64,000 nucleotides of DNA from Amphibalanus amphitrite (GCF_019059575.1 NW_024881670.1:827349-891348); one strand, 5' to 3'; shown: positions 11,907 through 23,964, counted from the first letter of the stretch. Program-made: numbers and translations. Notes: a model not told the origin generated them from the sequence alone.

Positions 11907-13084
11907 TTAGTAGGCGTAGTTGCCGTAGGCAGGCAGGTGGGCAGAGTTGTAACCGTAAGAGAAAGCGGAGCCGGCAGTGTAGGCAGGCACGCCGGTGTAG
12001 GCAGGGGCGCTGCTGGTGTACCCGGCTGGGGCGGAGTAGGCAGCCGGGGTGTAGCCGGAGTAGACAGCCGGGGCAGTCTCGGTGTAGACGGGGCCGTCGG
12101 TGTCGGGGGCGGCGTCGGCAGCGGCGGCGGCGGCGGCGTACAGGCGGGCGAACTCAGCCTTGGCGGCGGCCACCTCGGGGGTGTCGCTGACTGGCAGAGG
12201 CGCCACGGCGCTGCGCTTCTTGCGCGCGTCAGGGGCGGCCTCAGCGGCGGCGGCAGCCTCGTCGTACAGCCGCTGGAACTCGGCCTTGGCGGCCTTCACC
12301 TCGGCAGTGTCGTCGACGGGAGCCGGGCCGACCAGCGAGTGCACGGGCGCGGCCAGGTCGGCCTTCGGGGCCACCGGCAGGTTGGTCGCCTTCACGCGGA
12401 AGCCGGCCGCGTCGGCCACGTAGCTGACCGTCTGGACGATGCCGTTGGCGTCCCTGTAGCTGTACGAACCAACGGTGCCGCCGTAGGCGTTCTTGTTCTC
12501 GTGTTTGGTGCTCAGGCCGTCAGCGTAGCCGTAGCTGTAGCTGCCGAGCTCGTCCTGGGCGTGGTACTGAGAGCTGGTGGCGGCCGGCACGGGGGCGGCG
12601 TACGTGGTGTACGGGGCGTACGAGAACGGGGCGGCGTTGTAGGTCGTGTACGGGGCAGCAGCCGTATAAGTCAGGGGATGAGCATTGTAGGTGTTGTAGA
12701 GAGGAGAAGCGAGGCTGTACCCGGCGGCGTACGGGAATCCCGCGTAGCCGTACCCAGCGTAGGGCAGGTACTGGGCTGCCGCAGCGGCCAGGACAGCGGA
12801 CACGAACACCTGCAATAAAACACGAAAACACGAATATAAGAGCGTGTACTTACGCATCGATATGACCCAATATAACGATTAGCCAAGACTGACTTGCTTG
12901 TGGCAAAACAATCATTTTACTCGCTTTCTTTTTCTACCTGACAAAAGGCTTTGCATTTCATTGCACTTTCAGCATTATGTATGGTTAGCGGCAATTTATA
13001 AATCAACTTAGAACTATTATTACTTCTGCTATTGTGTATGCTCATATATGTAAGTGCATGTCTGTTCCTTACCAGGACTTTCAT
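11907..13084 (-). CDS. Alanine/tyrosine-rich RR cuticle protein
   Basis: Two exons on the minus strand, 13084-13073 and 12809-11907, are joined by a 263-bp phase-0 intron (donor GTAAG, acceptor TTATTGCAG). They give 304 residues. The signal peptide is MKVLVFVSAVLAAAAAQ. Residues about 18-85 are repeats rich in Tyr, Ala and Pro (YTTYNAAP, YAPYTTYAAP). The Rebers-Riddiford chitin-binding domain is at about 86-149, from QYHAQDELGSYSYGYADG through SYVADAAGFRV. Two related blocks follow, DTAEVKAAKAEFQRLYDE and DTPEVAAAKAEFARLYAA, each with an alanine tract and separated by a basic ARKKRS stretch that could be a processing site. The tail is again Tyr/Ala/Pro-rich. Reading on through the intron gives an alternative N-terminus (MRKYTLLYSC) that lacks a good start context, so I reject it. 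It probably acts in the exoskeleton, like the gene at 3237. Confidence 0.9.
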
Positions 13085-13133
13085 GGTTGAACTCGCTGGT
13101 GACTGTGGTGCCTGTGACCGTGAGTCGGCCGCC

Positions 13134-13139
13134 TTTATA
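13134..13139 (-). promoter_or_regulatory. TATA box of the second cuticle gene
   Basis: TATAAA on the minus strand lies 50 bases upstream of the ATG at 13084. A CACAGTC initiator-like sequence sits about 33 bases downstream of the box. That gives a very short 5' leader, as is usual for arthropod cuticle genes. Confidence 0.65.
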
Positions 13140-14929
13140 GTGCGGCAGAGTCGCCGCTGGGGAGGGGAGGGGGGCTGTGGGAGGACGAGCCACGCCCGTC
13201 CTCCCCTCTCTCCGGTCGCACCCGCCCGACCTTGGCGGAGTCGTGTCTTCACGGCACCGCCTCGGTCCGGATATGGAGGGCAGACACCTGCCCACCCAGA
13301 CAGTAGACATTCCTAACACCTACCTAAGTGGAGAGGGAAGACGCTGCTGGCAATATTTATAAAAAAAAATATCTTAATCCGGTTCCTGGTGGATGTATCA
13401 GTCAACTTCGCCATGGTGAGAGGGGGAATTCGTCTACCCCCAATTGTTCAAAAAGTACAAAATCGAGGGAGTGTCGCAGAAAAATAAACGAGAAATTCAG
13501 AGATGCGGAAAAAACGACCGATAGCTCGTAACGAGTGCTCTGAAAAGTATATGGTAAGGTCATCTTCACTCGTTTCAGTATCTAGGTCACTAAAGTTGGA
13601 CAAAATTTGCCCTTCAAGTCGTCCTTGTTTCGAAAAAAAGATTGACAAATTGCTAAACATTTTCTGTGCTTCCACATGGAGTTATGCAGCTAGTAATCAC
13701 GTCAGTGACCTGACCGCAGATGATTTTTATGAAAAACCAGGCTTGATAAGGAATTTATAGTATAAAACTCAGGAGCTTTCCGATTCTGGGAAGTTTATCT
13801 CCGTGCAAAAAAAAGAACAACGCTTGATGTAGGAACATACATAAGCATTGCGAAGTTCCTTTTTTTGGGTGGAGAAGGTCTGGTATGCAGAATTCCAGCT
13901 GTCTATATTTAGTGACTCCCGAGCGATTGCAAATAAGCAACTGCAAATTGCAAATAAGCGGCTTATACTTGCAATTGCAAGCATAAGTCGTCACGGGGCG
14001 TCTCCTTTTTCGTTCGCCGTTTTTTTTTTGGGGGGGGGGGACTGGGACTGGGGATTGTGTCGACGGCGAGGTCATTATGGGCCTCTCGAAAAGCTAGGCT
14101 GAAATGTCCGGGCATCATACTTATTTTAGACTTAGGAGCTCAACAGTAAGAAAACCTTAGTGAATCAAGTTGGTTTGTAGGGTCCGTTGGCGCCTCATGA
14201 CCTGACCTCGCTGTCGCCTCTCCCGTTCTTTGTCCTTGGGAACGACAAACCGGTCCAGAGGAGTGCCCAACGCCCAACTCATGTGACGTCATCCATCACC
14301 GTGTAATGGCGGCTACAGCTCGACGTCAGAGATGGTTGTAGCTTGATTCATAGGCCATCAATAGCTCCCGATAGAATTGAGGTGGCGAGTCGTGAAAGCC
14401 GCTAATAGACTCAAAAACACCTGCCAAATCGGGTAATATGCAACGTGGCCTCATTTGACGAGCTTCGTTTCCTGAGTGACTCTTACTTGACAAGTTTACC
14501 TTTTCCATACAGAAGTATTTTATTCGACGCGTCTGAGCGCATGATAAACACGATGGTGCTAACATTGCGGCTATGCAAACATTTTTTTCCTCGAAATCAT
14601 TAACCCAATACCGGATCCCTGAGGGCCTCAGAGGTTACCGTTGAACCTGCAGCACAAAATCGCCTATCAGTCACTGCGTCTCAAAACCCAAAGCGGCTGC
14701 TGTTTTTTTCGGGCAGGCAGGCAGGGCAGGCAGGGCTAGCTAGGGACGAATGGGCGAAAGAGCTCGAGCCCGCCCCTCTCCTCCCCCTTGGCTGGGGCTC
14801 AGGCATGTAGAGAGCCGGTATATAGGCACGGCGAGGGCTAAGTCAATGATACAGGGTATGGGGCCTAAAACAATTGCAAGTAAGTGCCTTTTTTCTTCAA
14901 AATAACTGCAGACTTCATATTTTGCTATT
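13140..14929. other. Intergenic DNA, no gene recognised
   Basis: The first part (13140-13300) is the GC-rich upstream flank of the cuticle gene. The rest is AT-rich with simple runs (T8 then G10 near 14022-14040, and GGCAGGCAGG near 14715). No frame here shows protein-like features. Confidence 0.45.
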
Positions 14930-14937
14930 GAAGGAAC

Positions 14938-15448
14938 CACGGCTGCGGAGTAAGAGTCGTAGTTGGAGTGGGTCGGAGTCGACAGTTCTGCCCGAAGTCG
15001 GAGTCGGACTCGGAGTCGCCAAACTCTTACCGACTCCGACCCCGGAGTCGGAGTTAACGCTGCATGGCTCAACGTCATTGTACTACACCTGTTTGATTGA
15101 CAATACTGTGCTCGAAATGAGATTTTGTCGAAAAAGGCATTTTGCTGTTTTGGACGAACGTTTTCAGCGTAAGAAGCAGAAAACGGTGAATTTCCAAGAA
15201 CTTTCTTTTTGATTCTGCATGCCTTATTTTTAATGTGTATTTGCAACGCAAAGCCTTGGAACGTACAAGGGATCATTTCAGGCAAGATGAAAGCATCGCC
15301 ATTATTAACTTCAAGATCATGATATGAATTTTAGCAAAACTGTCCGGAGTCGGAGTCGGAGTTGGAGTCAGAGTTGGGGTCGATTTTCGAAGCCGGAGTC
15401 GGAGTTGAAGTCGGAGCCACCCTAAAATCTATCGACTCCGCAGCCCTG
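14938..15448. mobile_element. hAT-type MITE with GGAGTC tracts
   Basis: The ends are CACGGCTGCGGAGT and, inverted, CAGGGCTGCGGAGT. They are flanked by a perfect 8-bp direct repeat, GAAGGAAC, at 14930-14937 and 15449-15456. An 8-bp target duplication with CAGGGCTG-like ends is characteristic of hAT elements. Both subterminal zones carry degenerate GGAGTC hexamer tracts (14945-15056 and 15343-15436), partly in opposite orientations. At 511 bp and with no transposase frame, it is non-autonomous. The intact target duplication suggests a fairly recent insertion. Confidence 0.8.
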
Positions 15449-15599
15449 GAAGGAACATAGGTGACCTAGGTCACGTATGTTACAATTAGTGCCTAACTGG
15501 GGAAGCTATATCATCGAATGTTTGAGTTTCTGCAATGATTTAGTTAGTCTGCTCATTGGCTATACGTACCAGTATAACGCCTTTTGGGGCGACTAACGG

Positions 15600-16130
15600 A
15601 GCGAGCGAGAGGGCGAGCCTTGCACGTGCAAAATTTCTAGGGGTACCTCCAACTGACTTGTGCACGGCACCCTTCTAGCCGGTCTCTAGCAATGTGCCAA
15701 ATTTGAGCACAATCGGCCCAGCCGTTCTCGAGATCTGGAAGCGGCACCCTGCACGTGCGCACGTGCAAAATGGGTCCCAACCGACGTGTGCACGGCACCC
15801 TACCTACTAACTGCTCCCTAACCGTGTACCAAATTTGAGCACAATCGGTCCAGCCGTTCTCGAGATCTGGAATCGACCCTTGCACGTGCGCACGTGCAGC
15901 AGCACCCTAACTCTGGCACATGGATTGGCATTGCCTAGTGGGTGCCTACCTACATGCCAACCTTTAGCGCAATCGGCCCAGTACTTACCGAGATATTGCA
16001 ACCATTACAAAACTGACACCTTTTCGTTTTGCACGTGGCACGTGCATAAGGGGTCACCCACATACATACATACATACATACATACATACATACACATTTA
16101 TTTTCAACATTATAAATGAGCAAAACATAC
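15600..16130 (-). repeat. Fragment related to array B, with motif modules and (CATA)n
   Basis: Read on the minus strand, this carries three modules matching the 3' half of array B units: GAACGGCTGGGCCGATTG then CTCAAATTTGG (positions about 15697-15736, 15828-15871 and 15959-16000). Two are accompanied by the palindrome CACGTGCGCACGTG. A CATA tetranucleotide tract lies at 16061-16094. I see neither the unit 5' end nor a CTAG 3' end, so it is a truncated copy far from the array. Confidence 0.65.
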
Positions 16131-19100
16131 ACAAAAATATTATAAGATTCGTTATTGTTTATTTGTTTATTTCAATCAGTATAAAATAAACATGAGTATT
16201 ACATAAAAAACACAACATAATATGAAAACAAGTCTGTTTGACCACCGCCAAGCCGCGCCACACCCACCGCTCGCTGGTTGAAATTACAGTCCACATGCAT
16301 CGGGAATAGTCCAATAATTGGTAGAAGGAATGAAGCTACCCTACAAAAATTACCGCATTTAAATCGGTCAAGTGGTTGCTGAGCCTCGCAAAAGCGTCCT
16401 CACGGCCGGCCGGCCGGCCGCTCATACTCAGAAATTTCCGTTAGGTAATCTACGAAAGACTCCGCTCGCTTCGCTCGCTCCGTAATGAGAGGATGTGCAG
16501 GAGGATATGCAGGGGATGCAGGGTATGCTTTGATCATCTTCGAGTTCCATGGAACCTGGGAAGCGTAAACACGTCCCACAATCTAGGTCGACAGAGCGTA
16601 GTCAGCGTAGCGCAGTACCCCATCGACTTCATAGATGTCGCCGTCTGGTCGATGCAAACTGCATGTAGGTGCCGCTACGCGCGTTTGGGTCTGCTGCCAT
16701 ACAGGTAGGTTAGGTTAGGTTAGGTGAGTGCCTCGCTATGGATCGACCGGTTGATGTGACATGATTCGTGAATGAGCTGATAGATCATTAGCCCTAAGAG
16801 TTTATTCGGCAAATGCAGTCTGCATAACGGACCACCTTCATCTGCTGACCTTTCTTTGCTTGTTATGTGTAGGAAGCCTTAGTCCGAAGCCTCTTCAGTG
16901 ACGTTTTTGTGGACGAAAGTGGGATTATTTGACCAATTGACCGGTGCACCACGCCAGCTAGACTTTTTTGTTGGGACGGGAGTGCCGAATCTTCCGGTGG
17001 GGCATGTCACCGCCGGCCGCCCAGTCACGTCGAAAAAAGTGTTCCTATCGCAACATATCTAGGTAACTCCTCGGTGTTTGAATGGTATGAAGGTGACTTT
17101 CAGCCCGGACCACAGAGTATGATTAAAAGGATTAGAATCAGACGGTCCTGAAAATTTAGGGGAATGAAGATAAGGGGATTTATGAACTGAGTGAGTTAAT
17201 GACAGGGGAGATGCTGCTTGGAAATAGCGAGATAATTTTGTTTTATCTTTATATTACATCTCGAGGTACTTCCTATGCAACGGGAAATATCTGCAGAAGC
17301 CAGAAGTGACCGTTTTCAATCTGGCCTTGGCTACCAACGTAGTTGCGGGACATACACTTCAAGCGTAATTTGAAACGATTTTAACCCTGTCTTAAAACCT
17401 TATTCGTCAATCGTCATGCAATTTGTGTACCTAATGTTGATTCAATCCAACTTGCTAAACCAGTCTTGTTTCAAGCAACTGATGAAAATTCACTAAAACG
17501 TTTAAACAAAACACCAGTCACCATATCATTCAAAGCAATCAAACAACGTAAGCATGGAACATTCTTTTTTACACGCCCAGCGCGGCGGAGAGCGGTCCGC
17601 GACCCCTCCCTCTCCCTCCCCCACCTTGTGTGTGCGGTGATCCCTGAGGGGTGCCCCTATTGACCTATCTGTCATAGATGCCGTTCGGCGGCCGCCGGCC
17701 CGCTATCGCCCCACCGCCACTGGTCGCATCCATCATGGTAGATCGGAACTGATCATAACGAATGACCGCTGCCGGCGGCCGGCCGGCTCATATCCCGTCG
17801 GGTCCGAGCCACGGCGGCAGTAAACGGTGCTCCGAGTGGACATGGCCCATCGCGTCTGACCAGCCAAGACGGCGCCGGTGGTCTGTGGTTGGTTAGTGGG
17901 TCTGTAGTCGATTATTAGGGAGGAGCATAGAGTGTGCTGTCGTTCAGTAGGGACATATTTTGTGGTCGGTAAGGAGAATCACATACAACGTCTGCGGTCT
18001 TCAGTACCTAATTACATCAGAATATGCATATTGTCTTTAGCTTGGGGATATGCAGCGTCTCTAGCTGGTCAGGTCGGTCTGCCTTTGTGGCTACTGACTT
18101 GTCTAGAGAGGCGAACGCAGTGGGTCCTTTCAGCGGTCTCCGTTCAATGCCGGTCGTACTCTGTTGGGAAATTACTGTCCGGACCGCCAGATTGAACTGC
18201 TGATCACCAACAGGGGTGAACGAGGATGTATGCGTGCCCTGGGAACTGGCAAGAGTCATTCTAATTTTGAACCAGACGTTTTGCATTCTGAAAAGGGTTA
18301 AAAGTGGTGGCCAGCTTTTTGAATTTCCCCAGGGTGCAACTGAAGAAGTTAACTTGTGTTCGATCTAAGGAGGCAATTACTTCAAGTTTCAACCCTTTTT
18401 CTCTATGGCGCCCGCAACAATAAAGACATGAGTTATTGATTCAGCTATATGGTTCTATTCAGCTAAACATCGTGATGTGACGGGAGCTATTGGCATCCCT
18501 TCTGCTGCTTTCCAGGTGTGTTGCTAAAAATTATCCAGCTCAAAGTTGTGCTGGGATATACCGTAACCATGCAGCTCAAGGTTTCTTGGAAAAGTGAAAA
18601 TTTTCCGTAAGGTTCATAATGAAACTAAAATGATATCACATGAAGTCTGCAATTTTGAAGCAGGCGACACATGCCATGAGTCATCCACACAACAGAAAGC
18701 GTCAAATATCGGAGCTTCTAAATTGTGACCATATTTCTCCATCATATGATTTCAAATATGACAGCCACAGATGAAACTGACGGTCTAGCTAACAATGACA
18801 TTCAACACTATGACAGATATATTTGCTCTGGTGCTATTGCTACGAATGACATCCAGAATTTCATAAGAGAGCCACGCTCTGCAGTGTCGTTATTATTCGA
18901 CATTCTCGGAATAACAAATTAATGCATCGCTGCGCGCTGCATCATAACATCAGCCACGCTTGCTGGATCGTCGTTGTTTCTCCAACCCCAATAAGCAGAC
19001 CGGGATCTACGAGACGCTACCTCGCATCTGGTGTCTTACCGTCTGCGCAAAAAATTATGAACCGTGATGAAGCACACTGCGAGAAGCTATTTCTTTTCGT

Positions 19101-19179
19101 CTCCGCTTGCCGTCTCTGCATTCTCTGCTTTTCTATCCCGTCGCTGAGAAACGATCAGCATCGACTAGCAATAGCTGAA
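16131..19179. other. Intergenic DNA with GC-rich islands
   Basis: No gene is supported. GC-rich stretches at 16400-16480 (GGCCGGCC runs) and 17560-17900 break up AT-rich sequence. Frames in them are short and lack start or splice context. They could be promoters or exons of a gene I cannot recognise. Confidence 0.35.
16710..16724 (+). repeat. Short TTAGG tract
   Basis: Three perfect TTAGG units, the arthropod telomere repeat, lie in interstitial position. It is too short to mean much alone, but a longer tract lies at 24911. Confidence 0.6.
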
Positions 19180-19515
19180 GTTGTGTCCCCGACTCCCCAA
19201 ACGGGCCCCAGACTCCCGATTGTCCCCAGCTGAACCTAATTGCCAAGCTTAGTAGTTGTCCCTTCTTCTAAATAATGCTGCCAAAAAAAGACTCAGCAGT
19301 CATTTCCCGATCGACTGTAGTGCCCTACTGGCTAAGACTTTTTTACCCTTGGCTGAGATTGTCCTTTGGCCAGTACCATCTGAGATTGTCCTCCCGAAAT
19401 CGGCTGGTATCTGCAGTACCGGCCGAGATTCTCTCTCCCCCCCCCCCTAGCCATATACCGTCTGCGATTGTCGCCCTCTCTAACCAGTGCCGTCTGCGAT
19501 TGTCCCCTCCCCCAC
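19180..19515. repeat. Degenerate minisatellite with GATTGTCC words
   Basis: Variants of a block resembling CAGTACCATCTGAGATTGTCC recur at irregular spacing of about 35-45 bp, interrupted by C-rich runs (CCCCCCCCCC near 19440). No reading frame in the stretch is consistently repeat-periodic. Confidence 0.5.
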
Positions 19516-20689
19516 GAGGCGGGAGGCGCACTCGGACCGCTGGCTGCCGACTGATAACGGCTCCAGCACAGTTGATGGGTCTCTCCCTGGAGACCACGAC
19601 CAGTTATTGGCTGTCAAAGCTCTGTCGCCCTGCCGAGCTCAACGCGCCGCAAACACAAAGGAAACACCGGCTGCCCTTTGTTGTTGCTCTGCGCACTAGC
19701 TCACTGGGTGTTTTCGCTCTGCGGGTGCCTTTCTGCTATTGGGATGTGTTCACGAGGAAACTTTTTCTGGTCATGGACAACAGGATATTCACAAATTTTA
19801 CATTGTATGCTAACATGCACACTCGTTCAATAGTGCACTATAGTTGTAGCATTACATTGCTTGCTTGCCAGCTTTTATCTTCACAAAATAAGTTCACAAC
19901 CGAAACTCGACATAATGATTCAGGAATATAAATCCATTGTATTTTGGAGCAGTATCTCGCTAGCGCTCACATCAGATGCATCTGAAAGGCTGCCGTTGCC
20001 TTGGCAGACAAGTGATGTCACTGAAGCGATATGCCATTCCCGCTGGAGACGAGACTAGCCCCGAGACTAGAACTGGACGAAGCCCCGTCATGGCCGGTGG
20101 GTGGGGGAGAGAGACATCAGAAGCTGATTAGAATGAGTTTCTGACGGGGTACCGTTGCCACCCATCCATCACATACCTGCTGGCTGCCACTCTTGAATGG
20201 GGCTCGACCAAACCCACCACTGCAAATGGGCTGGTGGGATACGCTCTCTCTGTCTCTGTCTCCCCTTTCCATCTTCCTTTTTCTCTTCTTTGTTGTGATT
20301 GCTCTTCCATTTTGAACAGGTAAACGCCTTTTTTATCATTATCGGCTTGCCTACTTGTATTTAATATGATTTACATGCATTACAGTATTGTGTCTGTGTG
20401 GGACGATTATTGGGCATAATTTTGAAAGCTAATTCTGAAAAAGCCATTTTCCACACATGGTTGGCCTCAAACGACCACATTTGAGCCCATCGATGGCAGA
20501 CTCGATTATTTTTACGCAATTTGCTCCGAAAGTGTGCTAAGTGAGTTATAGGCGCAATCAAACGATTCAGGTAGCCCGTAGCATAAACTGTTTATTTGTG
20601 GACCAAAGTTAAACTTTTGGGAAAAGGTTGCTTCCTAGCTATTTTAGTTCTATGTCATATTAAATATGCATTACCGATAAGTAAGGCAA
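19516..20689. other. Intergenic DNA, no gene recognised
   Basis: The open frame at 19275-19931 runs through the minisatellite and beyond without protein-like character. An 18-mer at 19654-19671 (CACAAAGGAAACACCGGC) recurs exactly at 7375-7392, upstream of the channel gene. Confidence 0.4.
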
Positions 20690-21634
20690 GAAAAAAAAAC
20701 AATTTAGAACACTTGCAAAGAGATGTGAAAATGACTAACGTTTTCGAAAGTCTTGACTAATGACTGACTAACGACTAATAACAAGCTTTTGTTGACTGAC
20801 TGACTAATCCTTCGTCGTGAAAAGCTTGACTGACTAATGAATGACTAACGCGATTTTTCTTGATTTTAACTAATAGTTGACTAAATTTCGGAATTTGTTA
20901 GCACTGCGTAAATAAAACTCTGCCGATACGCTAAGAAATATAAACAATGAATAACACCATGTTTTTAATGTTTATTTCATTTAACATTTCAGAACATATT
21001 TCAGAACATAATTATAAACTGTGATGGAACACACTGCGAGTAGCTTATATGCGAGCAGATTGGCCGTTTTCACGACGGAATAGCAGGCATCTATTTGATA
21101 CCAATATAATCCTTTGGTTCCTCAGGAATTTTAGTAGTTCTTTTTAGTAGGTTTACCAGCTTTCGAATGAATGGCGCGTTAGTTTGCTATTTTTCTATTA
21201 AATATCACATCGATTTACTTTATCTAAGGATTTATCACTAACATCAACATAAAGCGTAAGCACAATTACAAAATTATGAAATTAGTAAATACTAGTACAA
21301 TAGTTAAAAAAAGATACTGAGTTGCCACACTACAAAAGATATATTCATTTATGGCGCACGACAGACATTTAGAAAGCAGCGCCCTGTTTTATTGCACGCT
21401 GCTAGCCGCTTCCATTGGGTTTTGCAGGCCGACGTTATTGGTTGTTACACGTATGATGTCACGCGACTTGTGGCCTATCACGGCTCTTTAATGATCTCCA
21501 CTAAATGAATGCAACAATGGCCTTTTAAGTTGATATCTGTGGCCATCTGTCTATGGAGCGACCAATATGAAAGTTAGATGAATTTACCGGGGTTACATGA
21601 CTATGAGCAAGCAAATGTGTATCAGGAATGGATT

Positions 21635-21790
21635 CAGGTGGAGAATTGCGCTGGACCATGAGTGCTCGAGCGCTCCCAATTCCACGCCGGTTTGGCTTTG
21701 GAGCCGAGACAGACGATGCGGGTCAAGGTCACCGCTGGGGTAACGCTGGATTGGCCGCGCCCGAGCACCCGTAACGCGGCACAATTCTCC
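21635..21790 (+). repeat. Second copy of the repeat in channel intron 2
   Basis: Partner of 8715-8856, with the same order of conserved patches ending in CAATTCTCCA. The two copies are clearly diverged, so the family is old. Confidence 0.5.
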
Positions 21791-22363
21791 ATCTATGGAT
21801 TTTCCTATTCGCTCAGCATTGTGATAGGCGTTCGTAATAGCATTTACTCTGCTCATGTACCTATCCCCGGTTATTTAAAAGAAGTTTTTGTGGGGGAATA
21901 TCACGGCTTTAGGTACTCGGTGGCCCTATTCACGACTTTCAAAGAATGCTCCGATAACTAAACACCGCACAGACCTACTGCATTAGTGAATCTGACAGAA
22001 GGTCTGTGGAATTACATCCCCCCTCACCACACCCCTAAAAACTCATCCAGTGTCCAAAACCACTTTTATCGACTCGCCAAAAAACAACAACAAAAAAACA
22101 CACACATACACACACAAAGCATGGGGCATGTCAGCTCTCAGTTCATTTATCATTGTCTTTACCATGGTTCAATTGCATTGCGCGATTTAAAGCACGTGAG
22201 TGCCTATATAGTATATATGTAGAAAATAATATCTACAGCAAAACATCCAAAATTACAAAGGCTACAATGCTTAAAAAGTAGGTTCATCAAGAAAGCCCAT
22301 TTTTACTTGCGTTGTGTTGCCAACCATGCGATTCCAACGCGGGCTATTCGCAACGTCTGTTAA

Positions 22364-22830
22364 AGGGACCCTCCCACCTTCAAAAAAGTTTATGAATTGG
22401 CATGAAAGTGATGTCGCTCGGTTCAGAAAGAGCGAAAACGAATATCTACCAAATTTCACCGAAAAATATTCACCGGTTTTCAAGATATTAGACTTTTACT
22501 TTTGTTTACTTTTTGGGATCTCCGCTGTTCCTAGCGACTTTATTTAAAAGTGCGGCATTTGTTGCGCGCAACGCAGCATATACCACCGCGTGCTACAAAA
22601 CGTTTTAGTCAAACATTTAACGGACGTTCGAAAGCCTGATGACGTCATCAGATTCCCGTAATGGTTAAGAGATAGGGACCACGCTGGTCCCACCCTGCAA
22701 GTAAAGGGAAGAAATTCCTTGAAGACCATAAAGCTGCGGGGGTTGCGACCAGGATAAATGGTGGTTTCTGAGCCTGGCCGCAAACTTGGCTATCTCAACT
22801 CAAAACTAATGTTAAGGTGGGAGGGTCCCT
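22364..22830 (-). mobile_element. TTAA-flanked MITE, AGGGAC family (copy c)
   Basis: The terminal inverted repeats AGGGACCCTCCCACCTT are bounded on both sides by TTAA (22360-22363 and 22831-22834). TTAA targets are typical of piggyBac-type (and Kolobok-type) transposons. Read on the minus strand, the interior aligns with the two copies at 60203 and 60704 (GAGTTGAGATAGCCAAGTT, then CAGAAACCAC, then a small hairpin, then GATGACGTCATC). It is 467 bp long with no transposase, hence non-autonomous. Confidence 0.82.
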
Positions 22831-22977
22831 TTAAGGCACGTGAACAACTGACAAGCCGCCACCGCTGCCACTTATTCATAGATGGTTGATATCGCAGCTT
22901 GGGCGTCAGCAGCGCGGCCCACAACGCGTCGGCGCCAGCGCGCGCAGCTGTTGGCACTCGGCAGCCGGTGTTGCGAC

Positions 22978-23742
22978 TTAACGGCCGGCCGGCTCCATGA
23001 AGGAGAAGCTCTTGGTGAAGCTTTGTGATCGCCTCATAGCCGCCTTGGATGTCATCTTTCTTGGCAGATCCATCCGTTCAGATGGTACGGTGCAGTCTGG
23101 ATAAAGGACGAAGTCCAACGCCGCTAACCCCGCGACCGCCACCCCACAACGTGGCCGCAGACCGAACGGGCGTGAGGGCCGTAAGGGCCACCCGCCATCC
23201 GGTAGGTGGCTGAGCAGCCGGGCGCAGCGGCGCCTGGGCGGCGGCCGCGCTGAGATGAAGTCCCAAACCGCCATGTCGCCATCACCGCCATCACCATTGC
23301 TGCAGCTGTTCCCAACCGCCTCAATCGCCGCCGTTTTGCCAGCAGTCGCGCCGCGGAATGGCAGAAGCTCCAGAGTAGCCTCCAGCGCCCCTCTCCGCAC
23401 GTGTGCAGGTGCACTGCGGCCGCCGGGTCCGACGTCCAGGCAGAACATGATATTTCCATGCTGCTCCGACGGTGGGCTGGTCTTGTTTGGGCGTTCCTCC
23501 ACTGTGACGTCGGTCACGCCTGCCCCGGCCAGGGCGCAGAGGCCGACGTGTCACCATCCGGTTGCGGTCCTCAGTCGGGTCGCAACGTGTACCTCTTCCG
23601 CAGCGTGAAGCGCGCTCCCGCTGGGCAGCGATACAGCCAAAAGTAGCATGCGGGCGGCCAGCGCTGCGCCGGACAGCGGACCCATGCCGGGGGTATGCCG
23701 GTCTCGGCCATTAGCGGGGTCGTCGGGGCCGAGGCTGTACAT
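22978..23742 (-). CDS. GC-rich candidate gene with one in-frame TGA
   Basis: On the minus strand a single frame stays open from 23742 to 22978 except for one TGA at 23551-23553. The N-terminal part (from ATG 23742 or 23685) contains MGPLSGAALAARMLLLAV, which resembles a signal peptide. The part after the TGA includes QHGNIMFCLDVGPGGRSAPA and DMAVWDFISA. TTATAA at 23784-23789 could be its TATA box. The TGA may lie in an unrecognised intron, mark a broken gene, or show that the frame is a chance product of GC-rich DNA. I recognise no family. Confidence 0.22.
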
Positions 23743-23964
23743 ACAGCTGGTGACCGCGTGAGCCGCCAATCGAAGCTCACGGCTTATAAGCTCGACGCGG
23801 GCATCACACGCCGTCCCGATGGGAGCTCCACGACGCCGCCGCGAACTCCAGCGCGGCTCGCAGCGCGAAGACCAGTACGGACGGCCGGGGCAAACGGCGT
23901 GCGGGAGTCGCAGGCGACGTTCTGCGGACAGAAAGGGTTGGGCATAAGCTGGTCGGCAGGACAC

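Noticed and set aside
12100-12831. Long frames on the plus strand and alternate minus frames opposite the cuticle gene
   Set aside because: They are shadows of the real minus-strand coding sequence in GC-rich DNA. Only the frame with the RR domain and signal peptide makes sense.
11907-12857. Unspliced start of the second cuticle protein at 12857
   Set aside because: The read-through N-terminus is not signal-like, while a 4-codon exon with a perfect donor and TATA box lies just upstream.
16061-16094. CATA tract as an independent locus
   Set aside because: It sits at the same place as the CATA/GTAT tracts in array A units and belongs to the repeat family.
23551-23553. Selenocysteine reading of the TGA in the 23-kb candidate
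   Set aside because: I see no supporting family and no recognisable SECIS element. An intron, decay or chance is simpler.
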